Shown: positions 1 to 7,147, counted from the first letter of the stretch. The stretch: 9,702 nucleotides of DNA from Chloroflexota bacterium (GCA_023489135.1 JAMDCE010000144.1:1-9702), one strand, 5' to 3'. The notes: generated from the sequence alone by a model not told the origin. A program made the numbers and translations.

Positions 1-1
1 A

Positions 2-616
2 AACCTTCTGCCCACGGTCCTGCACCCGAACGAAATGCTGGACGGCGCCGTGGTCAGCGGAAACTACAAGGGAGGGATGCGAGTGGCGACCTGCGTCCAC
101 ACCAATAACCCGATCCTGAAAAGCCTGTACCAACATCACGGCCGCGATCTGAACTTTCTGGGCATCGTCATTTCGCGCGGGCATCACGACGACCATCAGC
201 AGAAAGAGTGCTCGGCCCAGTACGCGGCCAAAGTCGCCAGGCTGCTCGGAGCTGATAGCGCCACCATCAGTCTCGAGGGCACGGGGAATTCGCACATCGA
301 CTTCATGCTCACGGTGAAAGCCTGCGAGGAAATGGGCATCAAGACCGCAGCCGTGCTCCACGAATTCGGCGGGCCGGAAGGCAACGACGTACCGGTGATC
401 GACAGCGTGCCGGAAGCCGATGCCATCGTCACCGTGGGCACCATCGACCAGAGGGTGATAATGCCCAGGGTGGAAAGGGTCATCGGCGGCTCCACTGCGC
501 GTCGCGCCTCAGGAGAAAGCGTTGATCCCTACGGTCCCTTCGAGGTGACACCGCTCAACCTTTTGAGCGGATACTGGCAGATGGGCATAGCCGGTTTCAC
601 GGCCAAGGATTTCTGA
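2..616 (+). CDS. Glycine/sarcosine/betaine reductase component B proprotein (GrdE/GrdG-like), 3' part
   Basis: The 5' end lies outside the window; the frame is open from base 2, giving 204 visible C-terminal residues. Proteins of this family form part of component B of glycine, sarcosine or betaine reductase. They bind the amine substrate through a pyruvoyl group made by self-cleavage at an internal cysteine. Seen here: the family-like stretch LPTVLHPNEMLDGAVVSG, then a Thr-Cys pair (Cys codon 92-94) followed by a TNNP segment, the position where I expect the pyruvoyl-forming cysteine. After it come a Rossmann-like region (YAAKVARLLGAD, EGTGNSHID) and a closing VERVIGG segment. About 174 residues follow the cleavage point, near the size of the family's small chain. 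The selenoprotein partner, component A and component C are not visible. The gene sits 16 nt before an ABC binding protein, so uptake and cleavage of an amine may be linked (inference). The family call is firm; the exact substrate is unknown. Confidence 0.8.
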   Translation, partial: NLLPTVLHPNEMLDGAVVSGNYKGGMRVATCVHTNNPILKSLYQHHGRDLNFLGIVISRGHHDDHQQKECSAQYAAKVARLLGADSATISLEGTGNSHIDFMLTVKACEEMGIKTAAVLHEFGGPEGNDVPVIDSVPEADAIVTVGTIDQRVIMPRVERVIGGSTARRASGESVDPYGPFEVTPLNLLSGYWQMGIAGFTAKDF

Positions 617-632
617 ATCAGGAGTTGAGACA

Positions 633-1838
633 ATGGAGAAGGTGTCGCGTCTCGTAGTGGTCCTGGCAATCATCGCCGGCGCAGTTTTAACCGCTTGCGC
701 CCAGCCCGCAGCCCCGGCAAAAACTGAAAATACTGCTCCCAGATCGGAAAAGGCGCCAGCCACGAGCAAGGAATCCCCTGCGGCAAAGGAGGCGCCGGCT
801 CCCACCAAAGAGGCGGCTGCTCCAACAAAGCAAGCCGCAGTGCCGGCCAAAGAGGCTCCCAAAGCCCCGCCGAAGGCCCCGACTGACAAGGTGATCGTCG
901 GCGCGATGTTGGGTATGGCCGACGCGCCTATCGCCGTGGCGATGGGGAAGGGTTTCTTCAAAGAGCAGGGCATTGAGATCGAGATCCAACGATTCAAGTC
1001 CGGAACAGACATGATCGCCCCCCTGGCCGCGGGACAGGTGGACGTGGGCACCGGCGGCATCTCCCCCGGCTTCGTCAACGCCGTCGAGCGGGGTCTTAAG
1101 CTCAGGGCAGTGGCCAGCAAAGCCGCGGGATCGAACGGGCGCGGACACAACGTCCTGGTGGGCCGCACCGACCTCGTGAAGAACGGACAGCTCAAAGGCT
1201 TCGAGGATCTGAAAGGCAAGAAAGTGGGAATCAACGCCCTGTGGTCCACCGCCCAGTATGTCCTGGCCAAGCTCCAGAAGCAGAAAGGCATCATCTATGA
1301 CAAGGACTATGAGCTGGTTATCCTCAATACCTCGGATATGACCACGGCTCTAGCCAACAAGGCCATAGACGTGGCATCTATCTTTGAACCCATTTCCACC
1401 CGTATGGAGGACCTCGGCGTAGGCGTGAAGTGGAAGCGCCTGGACGAAATAGTCCCCGAGCTGCAAATAGCGGTAGTCCTCTATGGCGGGAACTTCGCGG
1501 AGGGGAGGCCCGAAGTGGGCAAGAGATTCATGGTCGCCTACCTCCAGGGCGTGCGTTACCTCACCGATGCCTATTACAAGGAAAACAAAGGAGCCAAATG
1601 GCAAGAAGTCAAGCAAATGCTGGTGAAAGTAATCCCCGAGGTGGACAAGCCAGAACTGTATGATAAGGTCTACCTGCCCGACTACAGCCCGAACGGCAAG
1701 ATGTTCGAGCAGAACATGATGGACCAGATGGAGTGGTTCAAGGCCAACGGCAAGATCAAGGACGTGATACCGCTCAACCAACTGGTGAATTATTCTTTCG
1801 TGGATTATGCTTTGAAGCAGCTGGGAGAGTATAAGTAG
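633..1838 (+). CDS. NitT/TauT-family ABC transporter substrate-binding lipoprotein (SsuA/THI5-like)
   Basis: A predicted extracytoplasmic solute-binding lipoprotein of 401 residues. The ATG at 633 has an AGGAG site at 620-624, eight bases away. Residues 1-21 form a short charged start and a hydrophobic core ending in the lipobox LTAC, with Cys22 as the likely lipid anchor. Residues 23-85 are a low-complexity Lys/Ala/Pro/Thr/Glu linker with loosely repeated APTKEAA-like units. The binding domain starts near residue 86 with the usual layout: a first strand (VIVGAMLG), the segment APIAVAMGKGFFKEQGIEIE, the segment DMIAPLAAGQVDVGTGG, and later DLKGKKVGIN. These are typical of NMT1/THI5-like and SsuA/TauA-like binding proteins for sulfonates, nitrate, pyrimidine precursors or aromatic acids. 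The ligand cannot be read from sequence. No permease or ATPase gene is in the window; they may lie upstream. It probably shares a transcript with the Grd-like gene 16 nt before it, and a hairpin follows its stop. Confidence 0.88.
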   Translation: MEKVSRLVVVLAIIAGAVLTACAQPAAPAKTENTAPRSEKAPATSKESPAAKEAPAPTKEAAAPTKQAAVPAKEAPKAPPKAPTDKVIVGAMLGMADAPIAVAMGKGFFKEQGIEIEIQRFKSGTDMIAPLAAGQVDVGTGGISPGFVNAVERGLKLRAVASKAAGSNGRGHNVLVGRTDLVKNGQLKGFEDLKGKKVGINALWSTAQYVLAKLQKQKGIIYDKDYELVILNTSDMTTALANKAIDVASIFEPISTRMEDLGVGVKWKRLDEIVPELQIAVVLYGGNFAEGRPEVGKRFMVAYLQGVRYLTDAYYKENKGAKWQEVKQMLVKVIPEVDKPELYDKVYLPDYSPNGKMFEQNMMDQMEWFKANGKIKDVIPLNQLVNYSFVDYALKQLGEYK

Positions 1839-1846
1839 GTGGACAG

Positions 1847-1879
1847 AGACCGACGCGGTTTTCAAAACCGCGTCGGTCT
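1847..1879 (+). terminator. Perfect 16-bp inverted repeat after the lipoprotein gene, probable transcription end
   Basis: Bases 1847-1862 and 1864-1879 are perfect reverse complements around a single C, so the RNA would form a long GC-rich hairpin with an A/U-rich tip. It starts eight bases after the lipoprotein stop codon. There is no real T-run after it on the plus strand (the next bases are TGTGCTAAATAATTG), so it is not a textbook intrinsic terminator. It may end transcription, block 3' decay, or act from both sides between two convergent genes. Confidence 0.6.
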
Positions 1880-1894
1880 TGTGCTAAATAATTG

Positions 1895-1959
1895 TTGATC
1901 GCGGGTGGTGGTGTCGGGCGGGCGACCAGGATATTGCTGCGGACACCCCCCGCGATCAA
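1895..1959. repeat. Imperfect inverted repeat overlapping the stop codon of the LVIVD-repeat gene
   Basis: Bases 1895-1905 pair perfectly with 1949-1959 (11 bp). After a small internal loop, 1910-1915 pair with 1942-1947 (6 bp), leaving an apical loop of about 26 bases. The right arm contains the TGA stop codon (1956-1958, minus strand) of the long repeat protein. Lying between two convergent genes, it could serve as the minus-strand terminator or be a small palindromic mobile or REP-like element. There is no clear T-run on either side. Confidence 0.5.
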
Positions 1960-4841
1960 TTCCCCGTTACAAGCGGCAGGAAGATCTGTCTTCCCGCATC
2001 CGGCTCGGATCCTCCCGACGATAACACCACCAGGCCACCTGACCCATCGGCAATGAACGAGTGAGTTCCCGACACCGCCAGGTTCTGCGCGTTGTCCGGC
2101 GTATCGTAGAAGGCGACCTCTCGCGGGCTCGCGGGGTTAGAAGTATCCACTACTCGCAGCCCACCGGTGCCGTCGGCCACATAGGCGTAATTCCCTGCGA
2201 GGGTTACACGTCTGGAATATCCTGGTGTATCTAAGGTACTCACCAGCGTCGGGCTCACCGGATTGGAGACGTCTACGATGCGCAGCCCATTTGAACCATC
2301 AGCGAGGTAGGCATACCTTCCGGATACGGCCACACCGGATATGTCCTCGGACGCGGCGAAGGAGCCGACGAATCTCGGGTTCTTCTTGTCGCTCACGTCC
2401 AGAATATGGATTCCGTTAACGTTGCCCGAATAATGGCCGTAGACTACATAGGCGTAGTCTCCCTGCACAGCAATGTCCTCCGCCGTGCGTCCCGTTCTGT
2501 AGAGTCCCACCACGGTGGAGCTGATGGGATCGGAGATATCAACTATTTTCAAATAATCGAATCCGCCCACATAGGCGTAGCCGCCCGATAGAACCGCTCT
2601 TCCGCCGCTTCCAAACGTGCCTATGCGAGTGGGATTGAAGGGATTCGATACGTCGATGACAAGTCCCAGGTCGCCCATATAGGCGAGGGTGCCGGAGACG
2701 GCGACGTTCTGTCCGCTCCACGGATTACCGGTTCGGTAGACTCCGACCGACGTAGGATAGGAAGGCCGGGCCACATCTACGATGCGGAGACCTTCCGTGA
2801 CGCTGAGGTAAGCGTAGTGGCCACTCACCGCTACGTCGCGAGTTTCTCCCGCAAAGTCGTAAGAGCTCACCGCCGCCAGGTTAGCCGGGTGAGAGACGTC
2901 GATAATACGTAGCGGGTTCCAAAACCTGCTGGCAAGAACGACGTAGTTGCCGGACACCGCCAACGCGTTGCTAACGTTGGGTGCAAGGTAGAAGCCAACC
3001 TCGGTAGGGGCAGCCGGGTTGGAGACGTCGATTATCCGCAGCCCCCTTCCGTCAACGGAAATATAGGCGTAATTGCCCGCAACGGCTATTCCCCCGGCTG
3101 CTCTCGGAGTGTTGTAAGCCCCCGTTTCCACAGGGTTCGACGGATTGGAGACGTTCACGACGCGAAGTCCCTTGTCTCCGTCCGTTACGTAGGCGTAGCT
3201 GCCCGATAGAGTCACGGCATTGGCGTAGCCGGGAGTGTCGTAATACCCCACCTCGCTAGGGCTTCTCGGGTCGGCGATGCTTATTACCCTCAGCCCCTGA
3301 CTCCCGGCGGTGACGTAGGCGTAGCTCCCCGCCACGGCAACCTTTACAGCTCCACCACTTATAATGCTAGATCCCACTTCTACGGGAACAGAAGGATTAG
3401 AAACATCGATAATGCGAAGGCCACTCGGCCCATCGGCCACGTAGGCGTAAGAGCCGACCACAGCAACTCCTTGCGCATACCCTGGCGTATCAAGCGACCC
3501 CACCACCGTCAGCGATACCGGATTCGTGATATCCAGGATTTCGAGTCCGTTGGACCCGCCCACGACGTAGAGGTAGTGTCCTGCTGCCGCGAGGTTAAGC
3601 GGGGCGATACTAGCAGGAGCGGGGGTTTCCGGAAGTAGCCGCCTCGGATCAGTTATGTCGGCACTATGCAGCCCATACTCGCCGTCGGCCACATAGGCGT
3701 AGTTCCCGACTATCGTCACAGCGTAGCCGTAGACCGAAGTGCCGGCAGAGCCCACCTCGATTGGCGAGTCCGGCACGGCAACGTTGACAGTGTGTAGCGT
3801 CGTGGCATTGTCGATTACGTAGGCATAACCACCGTCTACGGCAACACCGGTGGGCAGAATGGGTGGGTAGTAGATGCCGGCCAGCACCGGCTTTGCGGGG
3901 TCGCCTATGTCGATGATGCGTACCCCATCCGTCAGGTCGGCGACGTAGGCGAAGTGGCCTGCGACTGCCATTTCCCGGGCATAAGAGTAACCCTCAGAGT
4001 AAGAGCCCACTTCCGCCGGGCTGGTCGGATCGGCCACGTTGATAACGCGCAATCCAGAGCTCCAGGCAGTCAAGAAGGCAAAATCACCGCTAACTTCCAC
4101 GTCCTGGGCTTGCGATTTTGATAGGAAACCCACCTGCCCCGGCTTCGCGGGGTTTGACACGTCTATGATGCGCAGGCCGCCATCGGGACCGTAGACATTA
4201 TCGGCCAGGTAAGCCAAGTTGCCGCGAACGGCCACATCCTGGATGTGTCCCCCGGTGACGTAGGAGGCGACTTCGCTGGGGGACGCCGGGTTGGCGATGT
4301 CGATTATACGCAGCCCCTTGTCGTAGTCAGCGACGTAGGCAAGGTGACCTGTGACCGCAACGGCGTAGGCCGTACCGGGAGTATCCAGCCAGCCGACAGG
4401 AACCGGCGCGTAGGGATTGGTGACATCGACGATTACAAAGCCGCCCCTTCCTGCCGCCAGATAGGCGTAATTTCCTGCCAAGATGATGCCAAACACAGGT
4501 CCTTGTAGAGTAGCCGTCTGGCCCGCCGGGGCAGGATGGGCCGGGTCTGAGACGTTCAAGATCGCCAGCCTTGGCCCAACACCAAGATAAGCGTATCCAT
4601 CTCTGATCGCTACAGTGCCGATCCCACCGCCGATCTGGGACTTGAGAGCGAGGGGCTGGACTGCGTCCCCGGCGCCAAGGCTTCCGAGCCCAAGATGGTC
4701 AGCTGCACTTTGAGACGGGACTCCAGGCACGTACGGTTGCTGTGCGGCAGAGGCCGCCATAGACGCCCTGTCCCAACAAACCAAGATCATCAGCAATATT
4801 GCAGGGAGAAAGAGCCAAGCCAGCCGGAAGCCGCGTTTCAC
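1956..4841 (-). CDS. Secreted LVIVD-repeat (beta-propeller-like) protein, 961 aa
   Basis: Start chosen at the GTG at 4841-4839. It has an AGGGAG site exactly eight bases upstream (4850-4855) and is followed at once by a classic signal peptide: VKRG, a hydrophobic core around residues 5-22 (LAWLFLPAILLMILV) and a likely cut after ASA or SAA near residue 32-33. The frame stays open upstream to 5081, but that extension is Arg-rich and overlaps pseudogene sequence. From about residue 74 to 941 the protein is some 21 copies of a roughly 41-residue unit with the pattern GNYAYVADGxxGLRIIDVSNP followed by a PxEVGxYxTPG tail: the LVIVD family of bacterial surface proteins, thought to fold as beta-propeller blades. 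The last 19 residues end in IFLPLVTGN, a tail I recall from secreted Chloroflexota proteins. The molecular role is unknown; a cell-surface or extracellular binding role is inference. There is no catalytic motif and no sortase or S-layer anchor. Confidence 0.85.
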   Translation of the reverse strand: MKRGFRLAWLFLPAILLMILVCWDRASMAASAAQQPYVPGVPSQSAADHLGLGSLGAGDAVQPLALKSQIGGGIGTVAIRDGYAYLGVGPRLAILNVSDPAHPAPAGQTATLQGPVFGIILAGNYAYLAAGRGGFVIVDVTNPYAPVPVGWLDTPGTAYAVAVTGHLAYVADYDKGLRIIDIANPASPSEVASYVTGGHIQDVAVRGNLAYLADNVYGPDGGLRIIDVSNPAKPGQVGFLSKSQAQDVEVSGDFAFLTAWSSGLRVINVADPTSPAEVGSYSEGYSYAREMAVAGHFAYVADLTDGVRIIDIGDPAKPVLAGIYYPPILPTGVAVDGGYAYVIDNATTLHTVNVAVPDSPIEVGSAGTSVYGYAVTIVGNYAYVADGEYGLHSADITDPRRLLPETPAPASIAPLNLAAAGHYLYVVGGSNGLEILDITNPVSLTVVGSLDTPGYAQGVAVVGSYAYVADGPSGLRIIDVSNPSVPVEVGSSIISGGAVKVAVAGSYAYVTAGSQGLRVISIADPRSPSEVGYYDTPGYANAVTLSGSYAYVTDGDKGLRVVNVSNPSNPVETGAYNTPRAAGGIAVAGNYAYISVDGRGLRIIDVSNPAAPTEVGFYLAPNVSNALAVSGNYVVLASRFWNPLRIIDVSHPANLAAVSSYDFAGETRDVAVSGHYAYLSVTEGLRIVDVARPSYPTSVGVYRTGNPWSGQNVAVSGTLAYMGDLGLVIDVSNPFNPTRIGTFGSGGRAVLSGGYAYVGGFDYLKIVDISDPISSTVVGLYRTGRTAEDIAVQGDYAYVVYGHYSGNVNGIHILDVSDKKNPRFVGSFAASEDISGVAVSGRYAYLADGSNGLRIVDVSNPVSPTLVSTLDTPGYSRRVTLAGNYAYVADGTGGLRVVDTSNPASPREVAFYDTPDNAQNLAVSGTHSFIADGSGGLVVLSSGGSEPDAGRQIFLPLVTGN
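2016..4622 (-). repeat. About 21 tandem LVIVD repeats (roughly 41 codons each) inside the secreted protein gene
   Basis: Counting the recurring YAY/LAY plus LRIIDVSNP pairs by eye gives 21 units: 20 full-length and a shorter last one ending in FIADGSGGLVVLSS. They differ clearly from each other at DNA level, so they are old duplications rather than fresh copies. Units 10-13 and 19-20 are closest to the consensus. Units 7, 8, 16, 17 and 18 deviate by losing the NP turn, shortening, or inserting residues (unit 18 carries an extra HYSGNVN segment). Confidence 0.8.
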
Positions 4842-4849
4842 AACACATA

Positions 4850-4855
4850 CTCCCT
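4850..4855 (-). promoter_or_regulatory. Ribosome binding site that sets the GTG start of the LVIVD gene
   Basis: On the minus strand this reads AGGGAG, eight bases before the GTG at 4841. The same eight-base spacing is seen for several other genes in the window, and the signal peptide begins exactly there. This rejects the longer upstream reading to 5081. No convincing -35/-10 pair was found upstream of it. Confidence 0.65.
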
Positions 4856-4870
4856 GTAGACGTGGAATGT

Positions 4871-5246
4871 TCACTGTGACGATTGACTTCGAACGTCCAC
4901 AAATTCCATTTCGATTTCGCAACGTCGACCGACGAAGCCAGTGTGCTTGAGCCAACGCGCGCCATCGCGAGCGGGGAAATCCTCTCTGAAATGACCCCCT
5001 CTGCTTTCCTCGCGGGCCAGCGCCGCGCGGCTGACCAGCAAGGCGTTGAGGGCCAGGTTTATGGCCTCCCAGGGCCGCCACAGGTTGTCGGAGGTCATGC
5101 TCACACTGCTTTCAAAGAGGTCCTCCCTTGTCCACCGGCGTAGCCTCAAGCCCGTATTTGGCCGCTTCCACCGCAGCTATGTCCGCTGCTGGACCTCCGC
5201 CGACGATCAAGATATCCGTGAGGATCGTTACACGCTAAGGGAGCAT
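4871..5246 (-). pseudogene. Remnant of an FAD-dependent fumarate reductase/succinate dehydrogenase-type flavoprotein gene
   Basis: Two ends of one flavoprotein family are joined with the middle gone. The N-terminal piece (about 5234-5115) reads TDILIVGGGPAADIAAVEAA then KYGLEATPVDKGG: the dinucleotide-binding GxGxxG-type start of an FAD enzyme (here GGGPAA, then acidic and helix residues). Its likely ATG at 5246-5244 is followed three codons later by an in-frame TAG (5237-5235), and the frame ends at TGA 5114-5112. The C-terminal piece is in another frame (about 5110-4871). It contains NLALNALLVSRAALAREESR, then GGHFREDFPARD and WLKHT, the conserved end of the flavoprotein subunit of fumarate reductase, succinate dehydrogenase and aspartate oxidase. 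Intact relatives run to about 550-600 residues, so most of the FAD and substrate domain is deleted. With an early stop, a frameshift and an internal deletion, it cannot make a working enzyme. The family call is firm; the exact enzyme is not. Confidence 0.78.
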
Positions 5247-5438
5247 CCCCACCCACGCAGGACCTAGTGTAGCACTGCACAGGGTTGAAAAGCAAGGGGA
5301 CAAGGGGACAACGTTGGCATAGCAGCGCTCAGGCGTTCTCGGACCCCAGCGGTTCGATGGAAGGCGAAGCCTACTCCCGCCAAGAGATAAGAACCAACAA
5401 GCCCTGGTTTGCACAATAGAGCTGAAACGTGGTCGAAT
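5247..5438. other. Intergenic stretch without a recognisable gene
   Basis: No reading frame here looks like a known protein. The only structure seen is a small tandem repeat at 5294-5309 (AAGGGGAC twice). Frames that cross it on either strand are Arg/Pro/Ser-rich and lack a ribosome site. Together with the pseudogene and the inverted repeat this fills the gap of about 690 bases between the LVIVD gene and the reductase operon. Confidence 0.5.
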
Positions 5439-5485
5439 GAGCGCGAAGGGCGCAAAGAAACAAAACCTTTGCGCCCTTCGCGCTC
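5439..5485 (-). terminator. Perfect 19-bp inverted repeat downstream of the reductase operon
   Basis: Bases 5439-5457 and 5467-5485 are perfect reverse complements around a nine-base A-rich loop. The element begins about 50 bases after the last operon stop codon (5536), so a minus-strand transcript would fold it into a very stable hairpin. No T-run follows (ATTCGACC comes next). The arm sequence, built of AAAG and GCGAAGGGC units and followed on the plus strand by CTTTGCGG, resembles a dispersed intergenic palindrome that I recall from many bacterial genomes. It may therefore be a REP- or MITE-like repeat that happens to sit at the operon end. A terminator or RNA-stability role is inference. 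Confidence 0.55.
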
Positions 5486-5535
5486 TTTGCGGTGGCAAGC
5501 GGCATCCGGGACCTACCCCGAGCAGGCAATTTCGA

Positions 5536-6342
5536 TTAGCTTGCCTTCGGCACGGCCAGGGTCTTCTCCGCCCGCTGCAGGGCCAACAGTCCGGCACCCA
5601 GGGCGCTCACGAACTCCGGATCCGCGCAGACGTTCACCTTGCGCTTCAGCGTTTCCTCCAGCGCCTTGACCATCCCCGCTTGCCTGGCCACGCCGGCCAC
5701 GAAGGTCACTTCATCCTCCAATCCGATGCGCGTCAAGAGCGTCTGGGACCGGCTGGCCAGCGAAAGATGGATGCCACCGACGATGTTCTCGAGGGTCTGG
5801 CCCGCCGACACGTGATTAATGATCTCCGTCTCGGCCAGGACCGCGCAGACGCTGCTGATCGTCTGGGGGTGCTCCGCGCGCAAGGACAAGTCGCCAAAGT
5901 CCTCGAGGTTTATCTCCAGGTACTTCCCGGCCCGCTCCAGAAACCCGCCGGCGCCGGCGGCGCACTTGTCGTTGGAGCGAAATTCTTTGACCTTGCCGCC
6001 ATCGCGCACCTTGATGGCCCGAGTGCTTTGGAAGCCGATATCGAGCACGCAGCGTGTGTTGGGAAAGAGGAAAGTGGCCGCCTTGGCGGTGCACGTTATG
6101 TCCGTTATTTGCGCGTCTCGAAACGGGACGTTGTATCTGCCGAACCCGGTGGTGGCGACGTAGCATAGATCGCTTCTGGCCAGCCCGGCTTCGCCGAGCG
6201 CCATTTCCAGGGTTTCTCCGGCAATCAGCGGGAAGTTGGGGCGCGTGCGCTGCTTGCCCCTCCCCAGGATCACGCGATTTTCGTTCAGCACGACTGCTTT
6301 GGTTATCCTGGAGCCTACGTCTATTCCTGCTACTATCAACAT
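5536..6342 (-). CDS. Class I benzoyl-CoA reductase-type ATPase subunit, BcrD/BadG/BzdQ-like (BadF/BadG/BcrA/BcrD family)
   Basis: A 268-residue ASKHA-fold ATPase of the 2-hydroxyacyl-CoA dehydratase activase family. The ATG at 6342 follows a strong AGGAGGT site (6351-6357) that overlaps the TAG stop of the gene before it, so translation is probably coupled. Seen: GIDVGSRITKAVV (phosphate-1 loop), TTGFGRYNV, Cys127 in SNDKCAAGAGGF and Cys166 in SSVCAVLAETE. The two cysteines are spaced as in HgdC, where two subunits share one [4Fe-4S] cluster. The usual DIGGQD loop reads DIGFQS (101-106), and the usual TGG motif near the C-terminus reads VAGVAR. As I remember it, BcrD/BadG proteins also have an altered DIGGQD loop (DIGALH in BadG) and a similar VLAETDVIN segment, which points to the D-type partner. 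Likely role: one half of the ATP-driven electron-injecting module acting on the C/B pair in the cytoplasm. An ordinary dehydratase activase is the alternative. Confidence 0.8.
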   Translation of the reverse strand: MLIVAGIDVGSRITKAVVLNENRVILGRGKQRTRPNFPLIAGETLEMALGEAGLARSDLCYVATTGFGRYNVPFRDAQITDITCTAKAATFLFPNTRCVLDIGFQSTRAIKVRDGGKVKEFRSNDKCAAGAGGFLERAGKYLEINLEDFGDLSLRAEHPQTISSVCAVLAETEIINHVSAGQTLENIVGGIHLSLASRSQTLLTRIGLEDEVTFVAGVARQAGMVKALEETLKRKVNVCADPEFVSALGAGLLALQRAEKTLAVPKAS

Positions 6343-6355
6343 CTGTTTATACCTC

Positions 6356-7147
6356 CTAAGCGGCGACCTTCACCACTCTATCGACCGCGAACAGCGCCGC
6401 CCCGAGCGCGCCCATGAAATGCGCATCCGGACTCACGTTCACTTTCGTCCCCAGTTTCTCTTCCAAGGCCCGGACCATGCCCAGGTTGCGAGAGACGCCT
6501 CCGGTGAAGGTGACTTCCTCCTCAATGCCCACGCGCCTCACCAGGGAGATGGTGCGGGAAGCTATGGCGCTGTGCAGGCCCGCCAGTATGTCGTCCACCT
6601 TCCTGCCCTGAGCCAGATAGGACATAACGTCCGATTCCACGAACACCGCGCAAACGGTGCTCACGCGAACCGGATTCTGAGCCTGGAGGGAGATCTCACC
6701 TATGTCATCCAGGCTGAGGTCCAGCACCTCGGCCGCGTTGGCCAGGAACCTCCCGGTTCCGGCGGCGCACTTATCGTTCATCACGAAATCTTTGACCGAC
6801 CCGTCGGGAGCGATGCTGATGCCCTTGGCGTCCTGACCGCCGATATCGATCACGGTTCGGGTGTTGGGAAAAGCCAGGGACGCCCCGCGCGCGTGACAGC
6901 TTATCTCGGTGATCTGCGTGTCGCCGAACGAGACCTTGTAGCGGCCGTAGCCCGTTCCCACCACGTACTTCACATCCTCGCGGCGCACGCCGGTGCATCG
7001 CAGGGCCTCTTCGAAGACTCGTTCCGCCGCCCGGGTGATATTGGCGCCCGTGTTTATCAATGCCTTGCCCACGATTTCCAGGTTGCCGTCCACCAGAACG
7101 GCTTTCGTCTGAGTGGATCCCACATCAACGCCGGCTCCGATTATCAT
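6356..7147 (-). CDS. Class I benzoyl-CoA reductase-type ATPase subunit, BcrA/BzdP-like activase
   Basis: A 263-residue activase. The ATG at 7147 is chosen because AGGAG (7156-7160) lies eight bases upstream, the spacing used by several neighbours; a GTG three bases earlier (7150) would leave only five. All classic nucleotide motifs are present: [48 protein letters not shown] and FTGGVSRN. Cluster cysteines are Cys127 and Cys166, the same numbers as in HgdC from Acidaminococcus fermentans (from memory). The intact DIGGQD loop marks it as the canonical ATPase of the pair and the BcrA/BzdP counterpart. Its length is like BzdP and HgdC, and well short of Thauera BcrA (about 440). Family role: ATP hydrolysis drives a conformational change that pushes an electron from a bridging [4Fe-4S] cluster into the catalytic subunits. 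The spacer is 12 nt from the upstream gene and 13 nt to the next, so it is part of one operon. Confidence 0.85.
   Translation of the reverse strand: MIIGAGVDVGSTQTKAVLVDGNLEIVGKALINTGANITRAAERVFEEALRCTGVRREDVKYVVGTGYGRYKVSFGDTQITEISCHARGASLAFPNTRTVIDIGGQDAKGISIAPDGSVKDFVMNDKCAAGTGRFLANAAEVLDLSLDDIGEISLQAQNPVRVSTVCAVFVESDVMSYLAQGRKVDDILAGLHSAIASRTISLVRRVGIEEEVTFTGGVSRNLGMVRALEEKLGTKVNVSPDAHFMGALGAALFAVDRVVKVAA

Noticed and set aside
509..1294. Open frame of 261 codons on the minus strand, opposite the lipoprotein gene
   Set aside because: It mirrors the Lys/Ala/Pro linker and the binding domain of the plus-strand gene; its apparent repeats are only the reverse reading of the linker.
4842..5081. 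80-residue N-terminal extension of the LVIVD protein
   Set aside because: It is Arg-rich and overlaps flavoprotein remnant sequence in another frame. It would bury the signal peptide, while the GTG at 4841 has a well-spaced ribosome site.
5294..5309. Short tandem repeat AAGGGGAC x2 as a possible CRISPR or iteron trace
   Set aside because: There are only two adjacent copies without spacers, and no replication or Cas gene nearby.
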